From the NCBI GenBank assembly GCA_017852795.1, contig JAFMKU010000001.1, forward strand, positions 1-43,126: a stretch of DNA of 43,126 nt, written 5' to 3'. This document shows positions 23,333 through 31,687 of the stretch, in pieces; positions within the stretch are counted from its first letter, which is position 1, and every line of letters begins with the position of its first letter. Under the pieces are notes generated by a model that saw only the letters and a program-made list of their open reading frames with translations, made no database searches and was not told where the DNA came from. This stretch comes from Candidatus Neomicrothrix sp. (GTDB taxonomy: Bacteria > Actinomycetota > Acidimicrobiia > Acidimicrobiales > Aldehydirespiratoraceae). A program made the translations under genes and the position numbers.

Positions 23333-24013
23333 ATGGCCATTCCTTCCATGACCCGTCAAGGAGACTGTTTCATCATCGACTTTGGTGATGACGAGAACGT
23401 CACCACCGATGTTTGGGGGTCAACTATGAGCTCCCTGCTCGACGAATTTGAGGCGGTTGAGGGCCCTCGTTGCCTGATCACCACTGGAAGTGGCAAGCAC
23501 TACTCGAACGGGCTGGATGTGGCCTTTATGGCTCAAGCCAGCGGTGAGGAGATCGGGGCCTACGTCGGCCGGGTGTGTCGGATCGTGTACCGGATCATGC
23601 TGCTCGACGCTCCGACCGTGGCTGCGGTCAACGGGCACGCATTCGGGCTTGGGGCGTTTCTGGTGCTGGCCCATGATCAGTCGGTGATGCGGCAGGACCG
23701 TGGTTATTGGAATCTGCCTGAAGTGCATTTGTCGATGTCGTTCCCGCGACACCTCATGTGTCTGCTCGACGCGACCATGTCGGCCCCGGTTCGACGGCGT
23801 GCGGTGGCCACCGGCCATCGCTACACGGGCCCCGAAGCCGTCGCGGCCGGCATTGTGGACGCGGTAGAACCCCTCGAGTCGTTGGTTGCTTCGGCTCTGG
23901 AACGAGGTCAAGCCTTGGCGCAAACGGCAGGGCCGAACCTACAGCTGGTGAAACGACAACTGTTTCACGAAGTCGCCGTGTTGCTGGATCGCTCAGTTGA
24001 GACCGGGCGCTGA
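23333..24013 (+). CDS. Enoyl-CoA hydratase/isomerase family protein
   Basis: Crotonase-fold protein, 226 residues. It shows the oxyanion-hole segments LITTGSGKHYSNGLD (about 45-59) and VNGHAFGLGAFLVLAHD (about 96-112), and NLPEVHLSMSF, where crotonases have a catalytic acidic residue. Lack of the first catalytic glutamate of true hydratases at the GHAFGLG position suggests a delta3-delta2 isomerase-like enzyme; the exact reaction is uncertain. Divergent from the MaoC gene by 64 bp and convergent with the acyl-CoA dehydrogenase gene. Confidence 0.85.
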   Translation: MAIPSMTRQGDCFIIDFGDDENVTTDVWGSTMSSLLDEFEAVEGPRCLITTGSGKHYSNGLDVAFMAQASGEEIGAYVGRVCRIVYRIMLLDAPTVAAVNGHAFGLGAFLVLAHDQSVMRQDRGYWNLPEVHLSMSFPRHLMCLLDATMSAPVRRRAVATGHRYTGPEAVAAGIVDAVEPLESLVASALERGQALAQTAGPNLQLVKRQLFHEVAVLLDRSVETGR

Positions 24014-24034
24014 GGACTTAGACCGCGAACCTGA

Positions 24035-25237
24035 CTAGCCGCGGGGAACGTCGATCCACGGGAGTTCTTTGTCGACCCGAGGTTCGCCCGGCAATCCCAG
24101 CACCTGTTCGCCCAAGATGTTTTTCATGACCTCGGTGGTGCCACCTTCGATGGAGTTGGCCCGAGCTCGCAGGAAGGCATAGCCGACACCGGCGTTTGAT
24201 CCCTGAAGGTCCACTTCGGCGGGGCGACGGAACGTGTAGTCGTAGTCGATCTGGCCTTCCATCCCCATGAGGTCCACGGCAAGCGAAAAGATCTGCTGGT
24301 TCAAGGTCGCCATCATCGACTTGCCAACCGAACCCTCAGGTCCAGGGTTGCCGGATTTGGCAGCTTGAGACGCCCGAATGTTGGTGAGACGAAGCGTTTC
24401 GGCCCGGATCCAGAGTTTCATCACCGCTTCGCGGTTCTGCGCGGTCCGCTGCCATTCCGGCAGTTTCTCCCAGATGTGGACCAGCGCACCGATGGCGCCT
24501 CCGCCTCGCTTTGGGCCGCCCCCGCCACCACCACCGATGGCGGTTCGTTCGTTCATCAGGGTGGTCAGCGCCGCTCGCCAACCTTCGCCTTCGGCCCCTA
24601 CCCGGTGGGCGTCAGGGACCCGAACATCGGTCATGTAGACCTCGTTGAACTCAGCCTCGCCGGTGATCTGACGCAACGGTCGGACCTCAACCCCCGGGGC
24701 TTTCATGTCCAGCGCGAAGTACGTCATGCCTCGGTGCTTGGGCACGTTGGGGTCGGTTCGGGTCACCAGCATCCCAAAATCGGCGATGTGGGCCAGCGTG
24801 TTCCAGACCTTTTGTCCGTTGACGATCCACTCGTCACCGTCCTTGATGGCTTTGGTCCCGAGTCCTGCGAAGTCCGAACCGGCGCCGGGCTCGGAGAACA
24901 ACTGGCACCAACGTTCCTCACCGGTGAACATGGGCCGAAGGAAACGGTTTTTCACCTCTTCGGAACCGTGGGTCACAATCGTTGGTCCGGCGAGCGCGAT
25001 GAAAAACATGGAGGCGTCGGTGGGTGCCGCTCCAGCCTGGCTCAGGCGCTGGTTGATTACGGTCTGAAGCTGAGGACGCAACCCCAACCCACCGTGGCCG
25101 ACCGGGAACGTCACCCAGGCCAGTCCGGCATCAAACTGGTGGCCACGAAACTCGGCATAGTCCTCGGACTTCGGATCGTGCTCGGCGAGGAGTGCATCGA
25201 GGGCTTGTTCAACGGTTTCAAGTTGGCTGTCACTCAT
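24035..25237 (-). CDS. Acyl-CoA dehydrogenase
   Basis: FAD-dependent acyl-CoA dehydrogenase, 400 residues from the ATG at 25237. Landmarks are CQLFSEPGAGSDFAGL (FAD/substrate region), EWIVNGQKVWNT, and the C-terminal NSIEGGTTEVMKNILGEQVLG with the FAD-binding and catalytic segment. An unusual glycine run, IGGGGGGGPKRGGG, sits in the middle domain (about 236-249) where others have a short GG loop. The first 16 codons of the longest open frame lie before the better start MSDSQLE. The nearby acyl-CoA genes suggest fatty or branched-chain acyl-CoA oxidation; the chain-length preference cannot be read. Confidence 0.92.
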   Translation of the reverse strand: MSDSQLETVEQALDALLAEHDPKSEDYAEFRGHQFDAGLAWVTFPVGHGGLGLRPQLQTVINQRLSQAGAAPTDASMFFIALAGPTIVTHGSEEVKNRFLRPMFTGEERWCQLFSEPGAGSDFAGLGTKAIKDGDEWIVNGQKVWNTLAHIADFGMLVTRTDPNVPKHRGMTYFALDMKAPGVEVRPLRQITGEAEFNEVYMTDVRVPDAHRVGAEGEGWRAALTTLMNERTAIGGGGGGGPKRGGGAIGALVHIWEKLPEWQRTAQNREAVMKLWIRAETLRLTNIRASQAAKSGNPGPEGSVGKSMMATLNQQIFSLAVDLMGMEGQIDYDYTFRRPAEVDLQGSNAGVGYAFLRARANSIEGGTTEVMKNILGEQVLGLPGEPRVDKELPWIDVPRG

Positions 25238-25337
25238 GGTCGATAGTTTGCCCGAATCCCAGTCTGAACGCGGCACCGAAGCCACGGGGACTTCGGGGTC
25301 CCTTTCGGAGGGCGGCAGCGGGAACTAGGTTGCTTCG

Positions 25338-26123
25338 GTGACCACACTTACGGCGTACACCGATGCCCACCGCCAAGTCTTCGATGAGATCGGGCAGGTG
25401 CTCGCTTCGCTTGATGAGGACGGCCTCGCCATCCAGTCGTTGTGTCCCGACTGGGATCTCCGAGCCTGCCTCGCGCACGCCGTGGGGATTGACAAGGTGA
25501 TGACCGGTTGGGGCCCCGATCCGGACAACCTTTTTGACTTTGCCGCGGTCGGCTCGTTTATGAAAGAGATGGCCGGTGTCGACCGAGATACCTTTGTCGA
25601 AACCCTGGCCCAGATTTGTGCGGACCGGCTGACTGATCTCGAAGGTCGTGACCCGTCGGTGGTTGACGAACCTTGTCTGACCCCGGTTGGGCCGCAGACC
25701 TTCGGTGCCATGTTAGAAATCCGGGTTTTTGATCTTTGGGTGCATGCGCGAGATGCGTCGCTACCGGCCGGGCTCACGCTCAGCGATTCAGGAGTGGCGG
25801 CTGAAATGGCACTCAACCAGGTCCATCGTTCGATGGGGTTCATTGCCGGTAAGAAGATCGGCTTGGCTGACGGTATGAGCATGACCGTCAACGTGACCGG
25901 AGGAGCGGCTCGGACGTTTCATGTGAACGTGGACGGCCGCGCGCAACTCGTTGATGAACTGGCCAATCCCGACGTGACGCTGACTGCGGACACGGAAACG
26001 TTGCTCATGTTGGCCTGCGGTCGGGTTGATCCACAGGAACGGATCGATGCGGGACGGATCACGTGGAGCGGTGACGCGTCATGGGGGGAGCGAGCCGCTC
26101 GCAACCTCCGTTTCACGATGTAA
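25338..26123 (+). CDS. MDMPI/DinB-like mycothiol-dependent isomerase family protein with SCP2-like C-terminus
   Basis: Belongs to the maleylpyruvate isomerase N-terminal (DinB-like) family, 261 residues. Residues 1 to about 150 form the helical metal-binding bundle, with SLCPDWDLRACLAHAVGID (typical WxxxDxxxHxxG-like region) and EIRVFDLWVHARD, the second metal-binding helix. The C-terminal part (about 165-261), with MTVNVTGGAARTFHVNVDG and PDVTLTADTETLLMLACGRV, is an SCP2-type lipid-binding domain. Such proteins are found mainly in mycothiol-producing actinobacteria. The substrate is unknown. Divergent from the acyl-CoA dehydrogenase gene. Confidence 0.85.
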   Translation: MTTLTAYTDAHRQVFDEIGQVLASLDEDGLAIQSLCPDWDLRACLAHAVGIDKVMTGWGPDPDNLFDFAAVGSFMKEMAGVDRDTFVETLAQICADRLTDLEGRDPSVVDEPCLTPVGPQTFGAMLEIRVFDLWVHARDASLPAGLTLSDSGVAAEMALNQVHRSMGFIAGKKIGLADGMSMTVNVTGGAARTFHVNVDGRAQLVDELANPDVTLTADTETLLMLACGRVDPQERIDAGRITWSGDASWGERAARNLRFTM

Positions 26124-26181
26124 ACACCGGGCTAGACAAGCACCGGGCTAGGCAAGCACCGGGCTAGACAAGCACCGGGTC
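26122..26181. repeat. 16-bp tandem repeat, about 3.7 copies
   Basis: Unit AAGCACCGGGCTAGAC. Copies at 26122-26137 (one change), 26138-26153 (one change), 26154-26169 (exact) and a partial copy at 26170-26181. It fills the gap between two convergent genes and begins within the stop codon of the MDMPI gene. Confidence 0.9.
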
Positions 26182-26189
26182 GGGTTCGC

Positions 26190-27386
26190 TCAAGTCCCTT
26201 GATCGACCAGCGCCATTGCTGCGTAGAGGGCTACGCCCCGGTTCAGGACCGACTCGTTGACCCGCATCAGGTTGGAATGGTTTGGGGCGGCTGACGCGAA
26301 CGATTCGTCCTCAGGGCACACCCCGAGGAACGCCATCGAGCCCGGCACCTTTTCCAGCACGTAGCTGAAGTCCTCGGCACCCATGACCGGCGCCGGCATG
26401 GCGAGAAACGAGCCTTTCCCCAGCAGCGACTCGGTCACTTCGGCCACCAATTCGGTCTGACCAATGTGGTTTCGAGTTACCGGATAGCCCGGGTGGATCG
26501 TGGTGGTGCAACTGCAACCATGGGCTGCCGCCGAACCCGCCGCTACCCGTCCAACGTTGTTCTTAAGCGTCTCCCGGGTTTGTTCGTCGTGGGCCCGGAT
26601 GGTGCCTTCCATGTACGCCGAGTGGGGGATCACGTTGTTGGTGGTGCCCGCCTCCACATGAGCGACGGTCACCAGCCCCGAACGGGTTGCTTCTACTGAG
26701 CGACCCACCATGGTGTGCAGTCCGGTGATGGTGGAAGCCAAGGCGGGGATCGGGTCGAGGCACTGATGCGGGGCCGAAGCGTGCCCGCCTTCACCGTGGA
26801 TGGTGATCTCGAAACGGTCGGCGGAAGCCAACAGCGCACCGTCTCGAGTGGTGATCATCCCGGCTGGCATGTTGGTGAACACATGAATGGCAAAGGCCCG
26901 ATCAACCCCGTCGAGTACCCCTTCGTCAATCATGAACTTGGCTCCGCCGTAACCTTCTTCGCCGGGTTGGAACATGAAACGGATCCGCCCCCGCAGCGAG
27001 TCGCGGTTCCCGGCGAGCAACTTGGCGGCACTCACCAACATCGACACGTGAGCGTCGTGTCCGCAGGCGTGCATCATGCCGTCGTTTTCTGAACAGAACT
27101 CGGACGGATAGTCCTCCTGCAGTGGCAACGCGTCCATGTCGCCGCGAAGCAGCACGGTTGGTCCCGGTTTGCCCGTGTCGAGATCGGCGACGACCGAAGT
27201 GGTCGACTGGCCCAAAGTGATGTCAAGACCGAGGCCGGTGAGTGCTTCGGTAATCCGGTTTTGGGTGCGGGGCAGATCAAGTCCCAATTCGGGATCTCGA
27301 TGGATTGCTCGCCGCAATTCGATTGTCTCAGGATCAAACGCGGTGGCGGCCGAAGCGAGGTCAGGTCCGATGTCTACGAGGCTCAT
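26190..27386 (-). CDS. M20 family amidohydrolase (N-acyl-L-amino acid/hippurate hydrolase type)
   Basis: Zinc peptidase of the M20D group, 398 residues from the ATG at 27386. The catalytic landmarks are all present: LLRGDMDALP, MMHACGHDAHVSML with metal ligands, QPGEEGYGGAKFMI with the catalytic glutamate pair, and the C-terminal GAEDFSYVLEKVPG. Such enzymes remove acyl groups from amino acids or cleave indole-3-acetyl-amino acids. A TTG at 27404 would add six residues. Convergent with the MDMPI gene across the tandem repeat; divergent from the LLM gene by about 60 bp. Confidence 0.92.
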   Translation of the reverse strand: MSLVDIGPDLASAATAFDPETIELRRAIHRDPELGLDLPRTQNRITEALTGLGLDITLGQSTTSVVADLDTGKPGPTVLLRGDMDALPLQEDYPSEFCSENDGMMHACGHDAHVSMLVSAAKLLAGNRDSLRGRIRFMFQPGEEGYGGAKFMIDEGVLDGVDRAFAIHVFTNMPAGMITTRDGALLASADRFEITIHGEGGHASAPHQCLDPIPALASTITGLHTMVGRSVEATRSGLVTVAHVEAGTTNNVIPHSAYMEGTIRAHDEQTRETLKNNVGRVAAGSAAAHGCSCTTTIHPGYPVTRNHIGQTELVAEVTESLLGKGSFLAMPAPVMGAEDFSYVLEKVPGSMAFLGVCPEDESFASAAPNHSNLMRVNESVLNRGVALYAAMALVDQGT

Positions 27387-27447
27387 GGCACCACGTTGTC
27401 CCAAATGAAGGCGGACCGCAACGTTTCTCGGCGAGTAGCTTCAAAGA

Positions 27448-28278
27448 ATGCGTCTCGGAATCCATCTCCCCCAGTACGGTCGGGCAGCCAGCCCGGAGGC
27501 CATCGCTGATGTCGCACAGCGGGCCGAGGCGCTCGGCTTTGCTGACCTTTGGGTTTCGGATCATGTCGTTCAGCCCGCCGATCAGGGATACCCGTCGCCG
27601 TATCTGTTCGAACCGTTGCTGACGTTGGGGTGGGCTGCTGCGGCTACCGAAACGATTGGTCTTGGAACCAGCGTGTTGGTCGTTCCCCAATACCACCCGT
27701 TGACGCTGGCCAATTCGCTCGCCAGCCTTGATCGTTTGAGCGGTGGTCGGGTGACGATCGCAGCGGGGGTTGGCTGGTCGGCGGCGGAATACGCGGCTCT
27801 CGATCAGGATTTCAGCACTCGGGGGGCTCGACTTGACGAGGCTCTCGAGATTTTCCAACACGTTTGGACCGAAGACCCGGTGTCTTATCAGGGGCACCAC
27901 TACCAGTTCGCTGACCTGAAGGTGCAACCCAAACCAGTGGGTCCGATGCCGGTGTGGATCGGTGGTAAATCGCCTCGGGCGTTGGCTCGGGCGGTGCGAG
28001 CCGGTTCGGGCTATCAGGGCATCAGTACCCCTCCAGACGAACTGGCGCTACTGGTTAGCGACCTGCGGCGTCAACGTCCCGAACCCGAGTTTGTGATCTC
28101 GTATCGAACCGGTTGGGACCCCAACGGGATGGACCCGGCGGAGATCGCAGACGAGGTGGCGGCTTACCGGGAGGCCGGTGTGGATCACGTGGTTGCCGCT
28201 CCGTGGCGGACCTCCGCCGACGACTGGATCGATTCGATGGAACGTTTGATCGGTATCGTCCAACCGGACCCCGTCTAG
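27448..28278 (+). CDS. LLM class F420-dependent oxidoreductase
   Basis: Luciferase-like TIM-barrel flavin/F420 enzyme, 276 residues. Recognisable are LGIHLPQYG at the start, ADLWVSDHVV (about 32-41), GLGTSVLVVPQYHPLTLANSLASLD (about 72-96) and LSGGRVTIAAGVGWSAAEY (about 98-116), the classical F420-dependent oxidoreductase pattern, and the later PVWIGGKSPRALARA. The cofactor is probably F420 given actinobacterial context. The substrate is unknown. It is followed by a second LLM gene 28-34 bp downstream. Confidence 0.9.
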   Translation: MRLGIHLPQYGRAASPEAIADVAQRAEALGFADLWVSDHVVQPADQGYPSPYLFEPLLTLGWAAAATETIGLGTSVLVVPQYHPLTLANSLASLDRLSGGRVTIAAGVGWSAAEYAALDQDFSTRGARLDEALEIFQHVWTEDPVSYQGHHYQFADLKVQPKPVGPMPVWIGGKSPRALARAVRAGSGYQGISTPPDELALLVSDLRRQRPEPEFVISYRTGWDPNGMDPAEIADEVAAYREAGVDHVVAAPWRTSADDWIDSMERLIGIVQPDPV

Positions 28279-28311
28279 GCGTCGTTCCTACTACTCAGGG
28301 AAAGTGTGGCC

Positions 28312-29352
28312 ATGAAACTTTCGATGATGCTCAACTACTCCGGCGATCCGCGGGAGGCCGCGGCGCAGGCTCAGGATCTTGAACGAGCAGGAATCGACTT
28401 GGGTTGGGTGGCTGAGCTGTACAGCTTCGACGCCATCTCGATCCTCGGATACCTGGCAGCCAAGACCGAAACGATGCAGCTCGGTTCCGGGATTTTGAAT
28501 GTCTACAGCCGCACCCCTTCAACGATTGCCATGACCGCAGCCGGGCTCGACGCGGTCTCCGGGGGGCGTTTCGTGTTGGGCCTCGGAGCCTCAGGCCCGC
28601 AGGTGATCGAAGGCTGGCATGGGGTGGTTTATGACAAGCCGCTGGGCCGACAACGCGAGATTATGGATATCTGCCGCACGATCTGGCGCCGTGAGGTACT
28701 GGTCCATGACGGCCCCAACTATCAGCTCCCGCTGCCTGAAGATCAGGGAACCGGTCTCGGCAAGCCCCTCAAGTTGATCAACCATCCGGTACGCCAAGAC
28801 ATCCCGATCTATTTGGCGTCGTTGGGGCCGAAGAACGTGGAACTCACCGCTGAAGTGGCCAGCGGTTGGCTTCCCGTGTTCTTCCACCCGGAACGAGCAA
28901 CCGATGTCTGGGGCGAGGACCTTTCGGCCGGGTTGGCGAACCGGGCCCCGGAACTCGGACCGTTGCAAATTTCGGCGGGGGGTACGTTGGCCATCACCGA
29001 CGACGCCGATCTTGCCCGCCGCATTCGCGACCAAGGCCGGTTCATGATCGCGCTCTACGTCGGCGGTATGGGAGCCAAGGGCAAAAACTTCTACAACAAC
29101 ATTTTCCGAAAGTACGGCTACGAGGACGAAGCCGAACAGATCCAAGACCTGTACCTCGCTGGTCGCAAGGAAGAGGCGATGGCGCTTATCCCGCAGGAAT
29201 ATCTCGACGCAACTGCGTTGGTTGGCGATGCCGGTTGGGTTCGCGAACGCGTCGAGGCGTACCAGGCGGCTGGAGTCACGCACCTTCAGATTGCGCCGGC
29301 GGGCGAAAACCCGCTGGGTGACATTGAGCAGGTCAGGAACTGGATCGGTTGA
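28312..29352 (+). CDS. LLM class F420-dependent oxidoreductase (second copy)
   Basis: A second, distinct luciferase-like oxidoreductase, 346 residues. Landmarks include WVAELYSFDAISILGYLAA, LGSGILNVYSRTPSTIAMTAAGLD, GGRFVLGLGASGPQVIEGWHGV and IPIYLASLGPKNVELTAEVASGW. The last pattern is that of N5,N10-methylene-H4MPT reductase-like members. I chose ATG at 28312; GTG at 28306 is in frame and only two codons earlier. It is in a likely two-gene unit with the preceding LLM gene and convergent with the SRPBCC gene. Redox substrate unknown. Confidence 0.9.
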   Translation: MKLSMMLNYSGDPREAAAQAQDLERAGIDLGWVAELYSFDAISILGYLAAKTETMQLGSGILNVYSRTPSTIAMTAAGLDAVSGGRFVLGLGASGPQVIEGWHGVVYDKPLGRQREIMDICRTIWRREVLVHDGPNYQLPLPEDQGTGLGKPLKLINHPVRQDIPIYLASLGPKNVELTAEVASGWLPVFFHPERATDVWGEDLSAGLANRAPELGPLQISAGGTLAITDDADLARRIRDQGRFMIALYVGGMGAKGKNFYNNIFRKYGYEDEAEQIQDLYLAGRKEEAMALIPQEYLDATALVGDAGWVRERVEAYQAAGVTHLQIAPAGENPLGDIEQVRNWIG

Positions 29353-29361
29353 TCCGGGGCC

Positions 29362-29862
29362 TCAACGGTTTCGGATAACGAACGATTCCAGATCGGCCAG
29401 CGCCTGAGTGAGGGCGCGTACGACACCAATCCGGGCCAACCGGCACAGCAACGCCCGTCGGGGGAGCGGTTCGAGCCCCATCAGGTACGTGACCCGTACC
29501 CGGTCGGGGGCCAGCACCTGAAGCTCGACCCGTTCGTTCAACGAGGACACGATCTTGGCGACCGGCCCGGAGGCTTGGGTCACGGTGAACCCCCACGAAC
29601 GGGGTTCGTCCCAGATCACGAAACGTTCATCGATCACCAATCGACCGCCGGCACCGATGACCCGCCGGGTTGAGCCAACACCGGTCTGGTCAGGGCTGGT
29701 GTTCTCCACCTCGCTGAGGGGGCCAAACCATTCGGGCCACTGTTCATGGTCGCACAGCGCGGCCCAGATCTCCTCGGGAGTCGCGGTGAACTCCCGAGTC
29801 GCTCGGTATTTCACGGGGGCGCGGTCAATCCAGTCAGCGGACTGAGGCGTGAGGTTGTGCAT
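29362..29862 (-). CDS. SRPBCC (polyketide cyclase/dehydrase-like) family protein
   Basis: START/Bet v1-fold lipid-pocket protein of 166 residues. The start ATREFTATPEEIWAALCDHEQWPEWFGPLSEVE is the typical SRPBCC pattern, then GGRLVIDERFVIWDEPRSWGFTV and a long C-terminal helix (ALLCRLARIGVVRALTQALADLESF). Family members bind hydrophobic ligands or help toxin and lipid chemistry; no particular role can be read. It is convergent with the second LLM gene (9-bp gap) and lies 37 bp downstream of the sod gene on the same strand. Confidence 0.85.
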   Translation of the reverse strand: MHNLTPQSADWIDRAPVKYRATREFTATPEEIWAALCDHEQWPEWFGPLSEVENTSPDQTGVGSTRRVIGAGGRLVIDERFVIWDEPRSWGFTVTQASGPVAKIVSSLNERVELQVLAPDRVRVTYLMGLEPLPRRALLCRLARIGVVRALTQALADLESFVIRNR

Positions 29863-29899
29863 CGTCGGCCTCCTGCGGGGCGGCGAGATGAAGAGTGGG

Positions 29900-30484
29900 T
29901 TAGGCCGAGAAGTTCTGGCTGGCGAACTCCCAGTTCACCAGGTTGTCCAAGAACGCAGCCACATAGGCAGGGCGGGCGTTCTGGTAATCCAGATAGTAGG
30001 CGTGTTCCCAAACGTCGATCGTGAGCAGCGGCGTCTGGCCGTGCTTGATCGGCGTGTCGGCATCGTCGGTCTTGACGATGGCAACACCAGCGCCGTCCTT
30101 GACCAACCAGGTCCAACCCGAACCGAAGTTGCCGACCGCATCAGCGGTGAACTTCTCACGGAACGCCTCGTAGGAACCGAAGCTGGCGTCGATGGCCGCC
30201 GCCAGTTCGCCGCTGGGAGCTCCGCCACCGTTGGGTGACATCGAGTTCCAGTAGAACGTGTGGTTCCACACCTGAGCGGCGTTGTTGTAGAGACCGCCGG
30301 GTTCAGCGGCGGCGATGATCTCCTCGAGCGAGGCATTGTCCAGCTCGGTGTCGGCCACCAAGTTGTTCAAGTTGTTGACGTACGCCGCGTGGTGCTTGCC
30401 GTAATGGAAGCTGATGGTGTGGGCCGTGATGTGCGGATCCAGCGCATCGTCGGCGTACGGAAGAGGTGGAAGTGTGACAGCCAT
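29900..30484 (-). CDS. sodB: Superoxide dismutase, iron type
   Basis: Fe/Mn-family superoxide dismutase, 194 residues, cytosolic. Metal ligands are visible: His in SFHYGKHH, His in WNHTFYWNS, and Asp/His in DVWEHAYYLDY. The Gln in AAQVWNHTFYW is at the position used by iron-dependent enzymes (manganese types place their active-site Gln later), so I call it FeSOD; the metal is inferred. GSGWTWLV is also typical. The gene is divergent from the alcohol dehydrogenase gene and upstream of the SRPBCC gene. Confidence 0.93.
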   Translation of the reverse strand: MAVTLPPLPYADDALDPHITAHTISFHYGKHHAAYVNNLNNLVADTELDNASLEEIIAAAEPGGLYNNAAQVWNHTFYWNSMSPNGGGAPSGELAAAIDASFGSYEAFREKFTADAVGNFGSGWTWLVKDGAGVAIVKTDDADTPIKHGQTPLLTIDVWEHAYYLDYQNARPAYVAAFLDNLVNWEFASQNFSA

Positions 30485-30571
30485 ACGGGGAGGCTACCGA
30501 CCAAACGCGAAGGAGGCCACGGTGGCCGGACAAATGCCGCGGCAAGGTTGGAGAGGAACTAGCGTCCGGGA

Positions 30572-31678
30572 ATGGTTCGAGCAGCCGTGGCGCGGGCATT
30601 TGGGGCGCCGCTTCAGATAGAAGACATCACGGTCATCGGCCCGAGTGCCGGTGAGGTACTGATTGACGTGAAAGCCTGCGCTATCTGTCATTCCGACATC
30701 ATGTACATCGACGGGGCGTGGGGCGGTGAACTTCCGACCGTGTACGGGCATGAAGCGGCGGGGGTGGTGGCTGCCGTCGGCGATGGTGTCACGCACGTCG
30801 CGGTTGGTGATCATGTCGCCGTCTCGCTGATCCGGTCGTGCGGTGCCTGCCATTTCTGTCAGCAGGAACTTCACGTCGCCTGCTGTGGAACCTTTCCGCT
30901 TGACCAACGGGATCCGCTGGTTGGTTCCGGGGGCGAAGTGCTCGGGCACGGTCTGGCTACGGGAGCTTTCGCCGAGCAGGCGGTAGTTGATGGTTCACAG
31001 GTGGTGGCGATCCCGTCGACGATCCCGTGGCCGTCGGCCGCGTTGCTGGGTTGTGGCGTGATCACCGGGGTTGGAGCGGTACTCAACACGGCGTCGGTTC
31101 CACCGGGCAGCCATGTGGTCGTGGTCGGTTGTGGCGGGGTAGGGATCAACGCGTTGCAGGGCGCAGCGCTGGCGGGGGCGGCTTCGGTGATCGCGCTCGA
31201 CATTGATCCCGACAAACGCCAGGGCGCCTTGCAGTTCGGGGCGACCAGCGCAGTCGACCCCACCGCGGTCGATGCGGTGGAGCAGGTGCGGGCGCTGACG
31301 AACGGCCGAGGAGCGGACTATGTGTTCGTCACGGTCGGGGCGAAACCGGCGATCGAGTCTTCGTTTGGGTATCTCGCGGCCGGTGGTGCGGCGGTCATCG
31401 TCGGCATGACCGCCAACGGTGTCACGGTCGACGTTGACTCCACCACGATGGCGTCACGCAACCAAAGGATGCTGGGTTCCAAGATGGGTTCGGGTCGGGT
31501 CTCGGTAGATATTCCCCACCTGGTCGCGCTCTATCAGCAAGGCCAACTGCAACTCGACGAGTTGGTCAGCCAAACCTTCCCTTTGGAGCAGATCAACGAG
31601 GCGATCGCCGAGGTCAAAGCCGGAACGGCCCGTCGAAACGTCATCGTGTTCGATTCGCCAGCTTCAGGTGAGGAGTAG
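30572..31678 (+). CDS. Zinc-dependent alcohol dehydrogenase (class III-like)
   Basis: Medium-chain NAD(P)-dependent alcohol dehydrogenase, 368 residues. Catalytic zinc ligands are in CHSD (about 39-42), GHE (about 60-62) and GCG (about 160-162). The structural zinc loop has four cysteines: CGACHFCQQELHVAC (about 90-104). The coenzyme loop is VVGCGGVGINALQG (about 185-198), followed by an acidic D in ALDIDPDKR that prefers NAD. It resembles class III/mycothiol-type formaldehyde dehydrogenases, but the substrate is unproven. First gene of a three-gene unit, with 9 bp to the next gene. Confidence 0.9.
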   Translation: MVRAAVARAFGAPLQIEDITVIGPSAGEVLIDVKACAICHSDIMYIDGAWGGELPTVYGHEAAGVVAAVGDGVTHVAVGDHVAVSLIRSCGACHFCQQELHVACCGTFPLDQRDPLVGSGGEVLGHGLATGAFAEQAVVDGSQVVAIPSTIPWPSAALLGCGVITGVGAVLNTASVPPGSHVVVVGCGGVGINALQGAALAGAASVIALDIDPDKRQGALQFGATSAVDPTAVDAVEQVRALTNGRGADYVFVTVGAKPAIESSFGYLAAGGAAVIVGMTANGVTVDVDSTTMASRNQRMLGSKMGSGRVSVDIPHLVALYQQGQLQLDELVSQTFPLEQINEAIAEVKAGTARRNVIVFDSPASGEE

Positions 31679-31687
31679 CTAGCAACG

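Noticed and set aside
25915-25930. parS-like CGTTTCATGTGAACGT
   Set aside because: Several mismatches break the palindrome and it lies within the MDMPI coding region; unlike the four sites at 1207-1378 it is not convincing.
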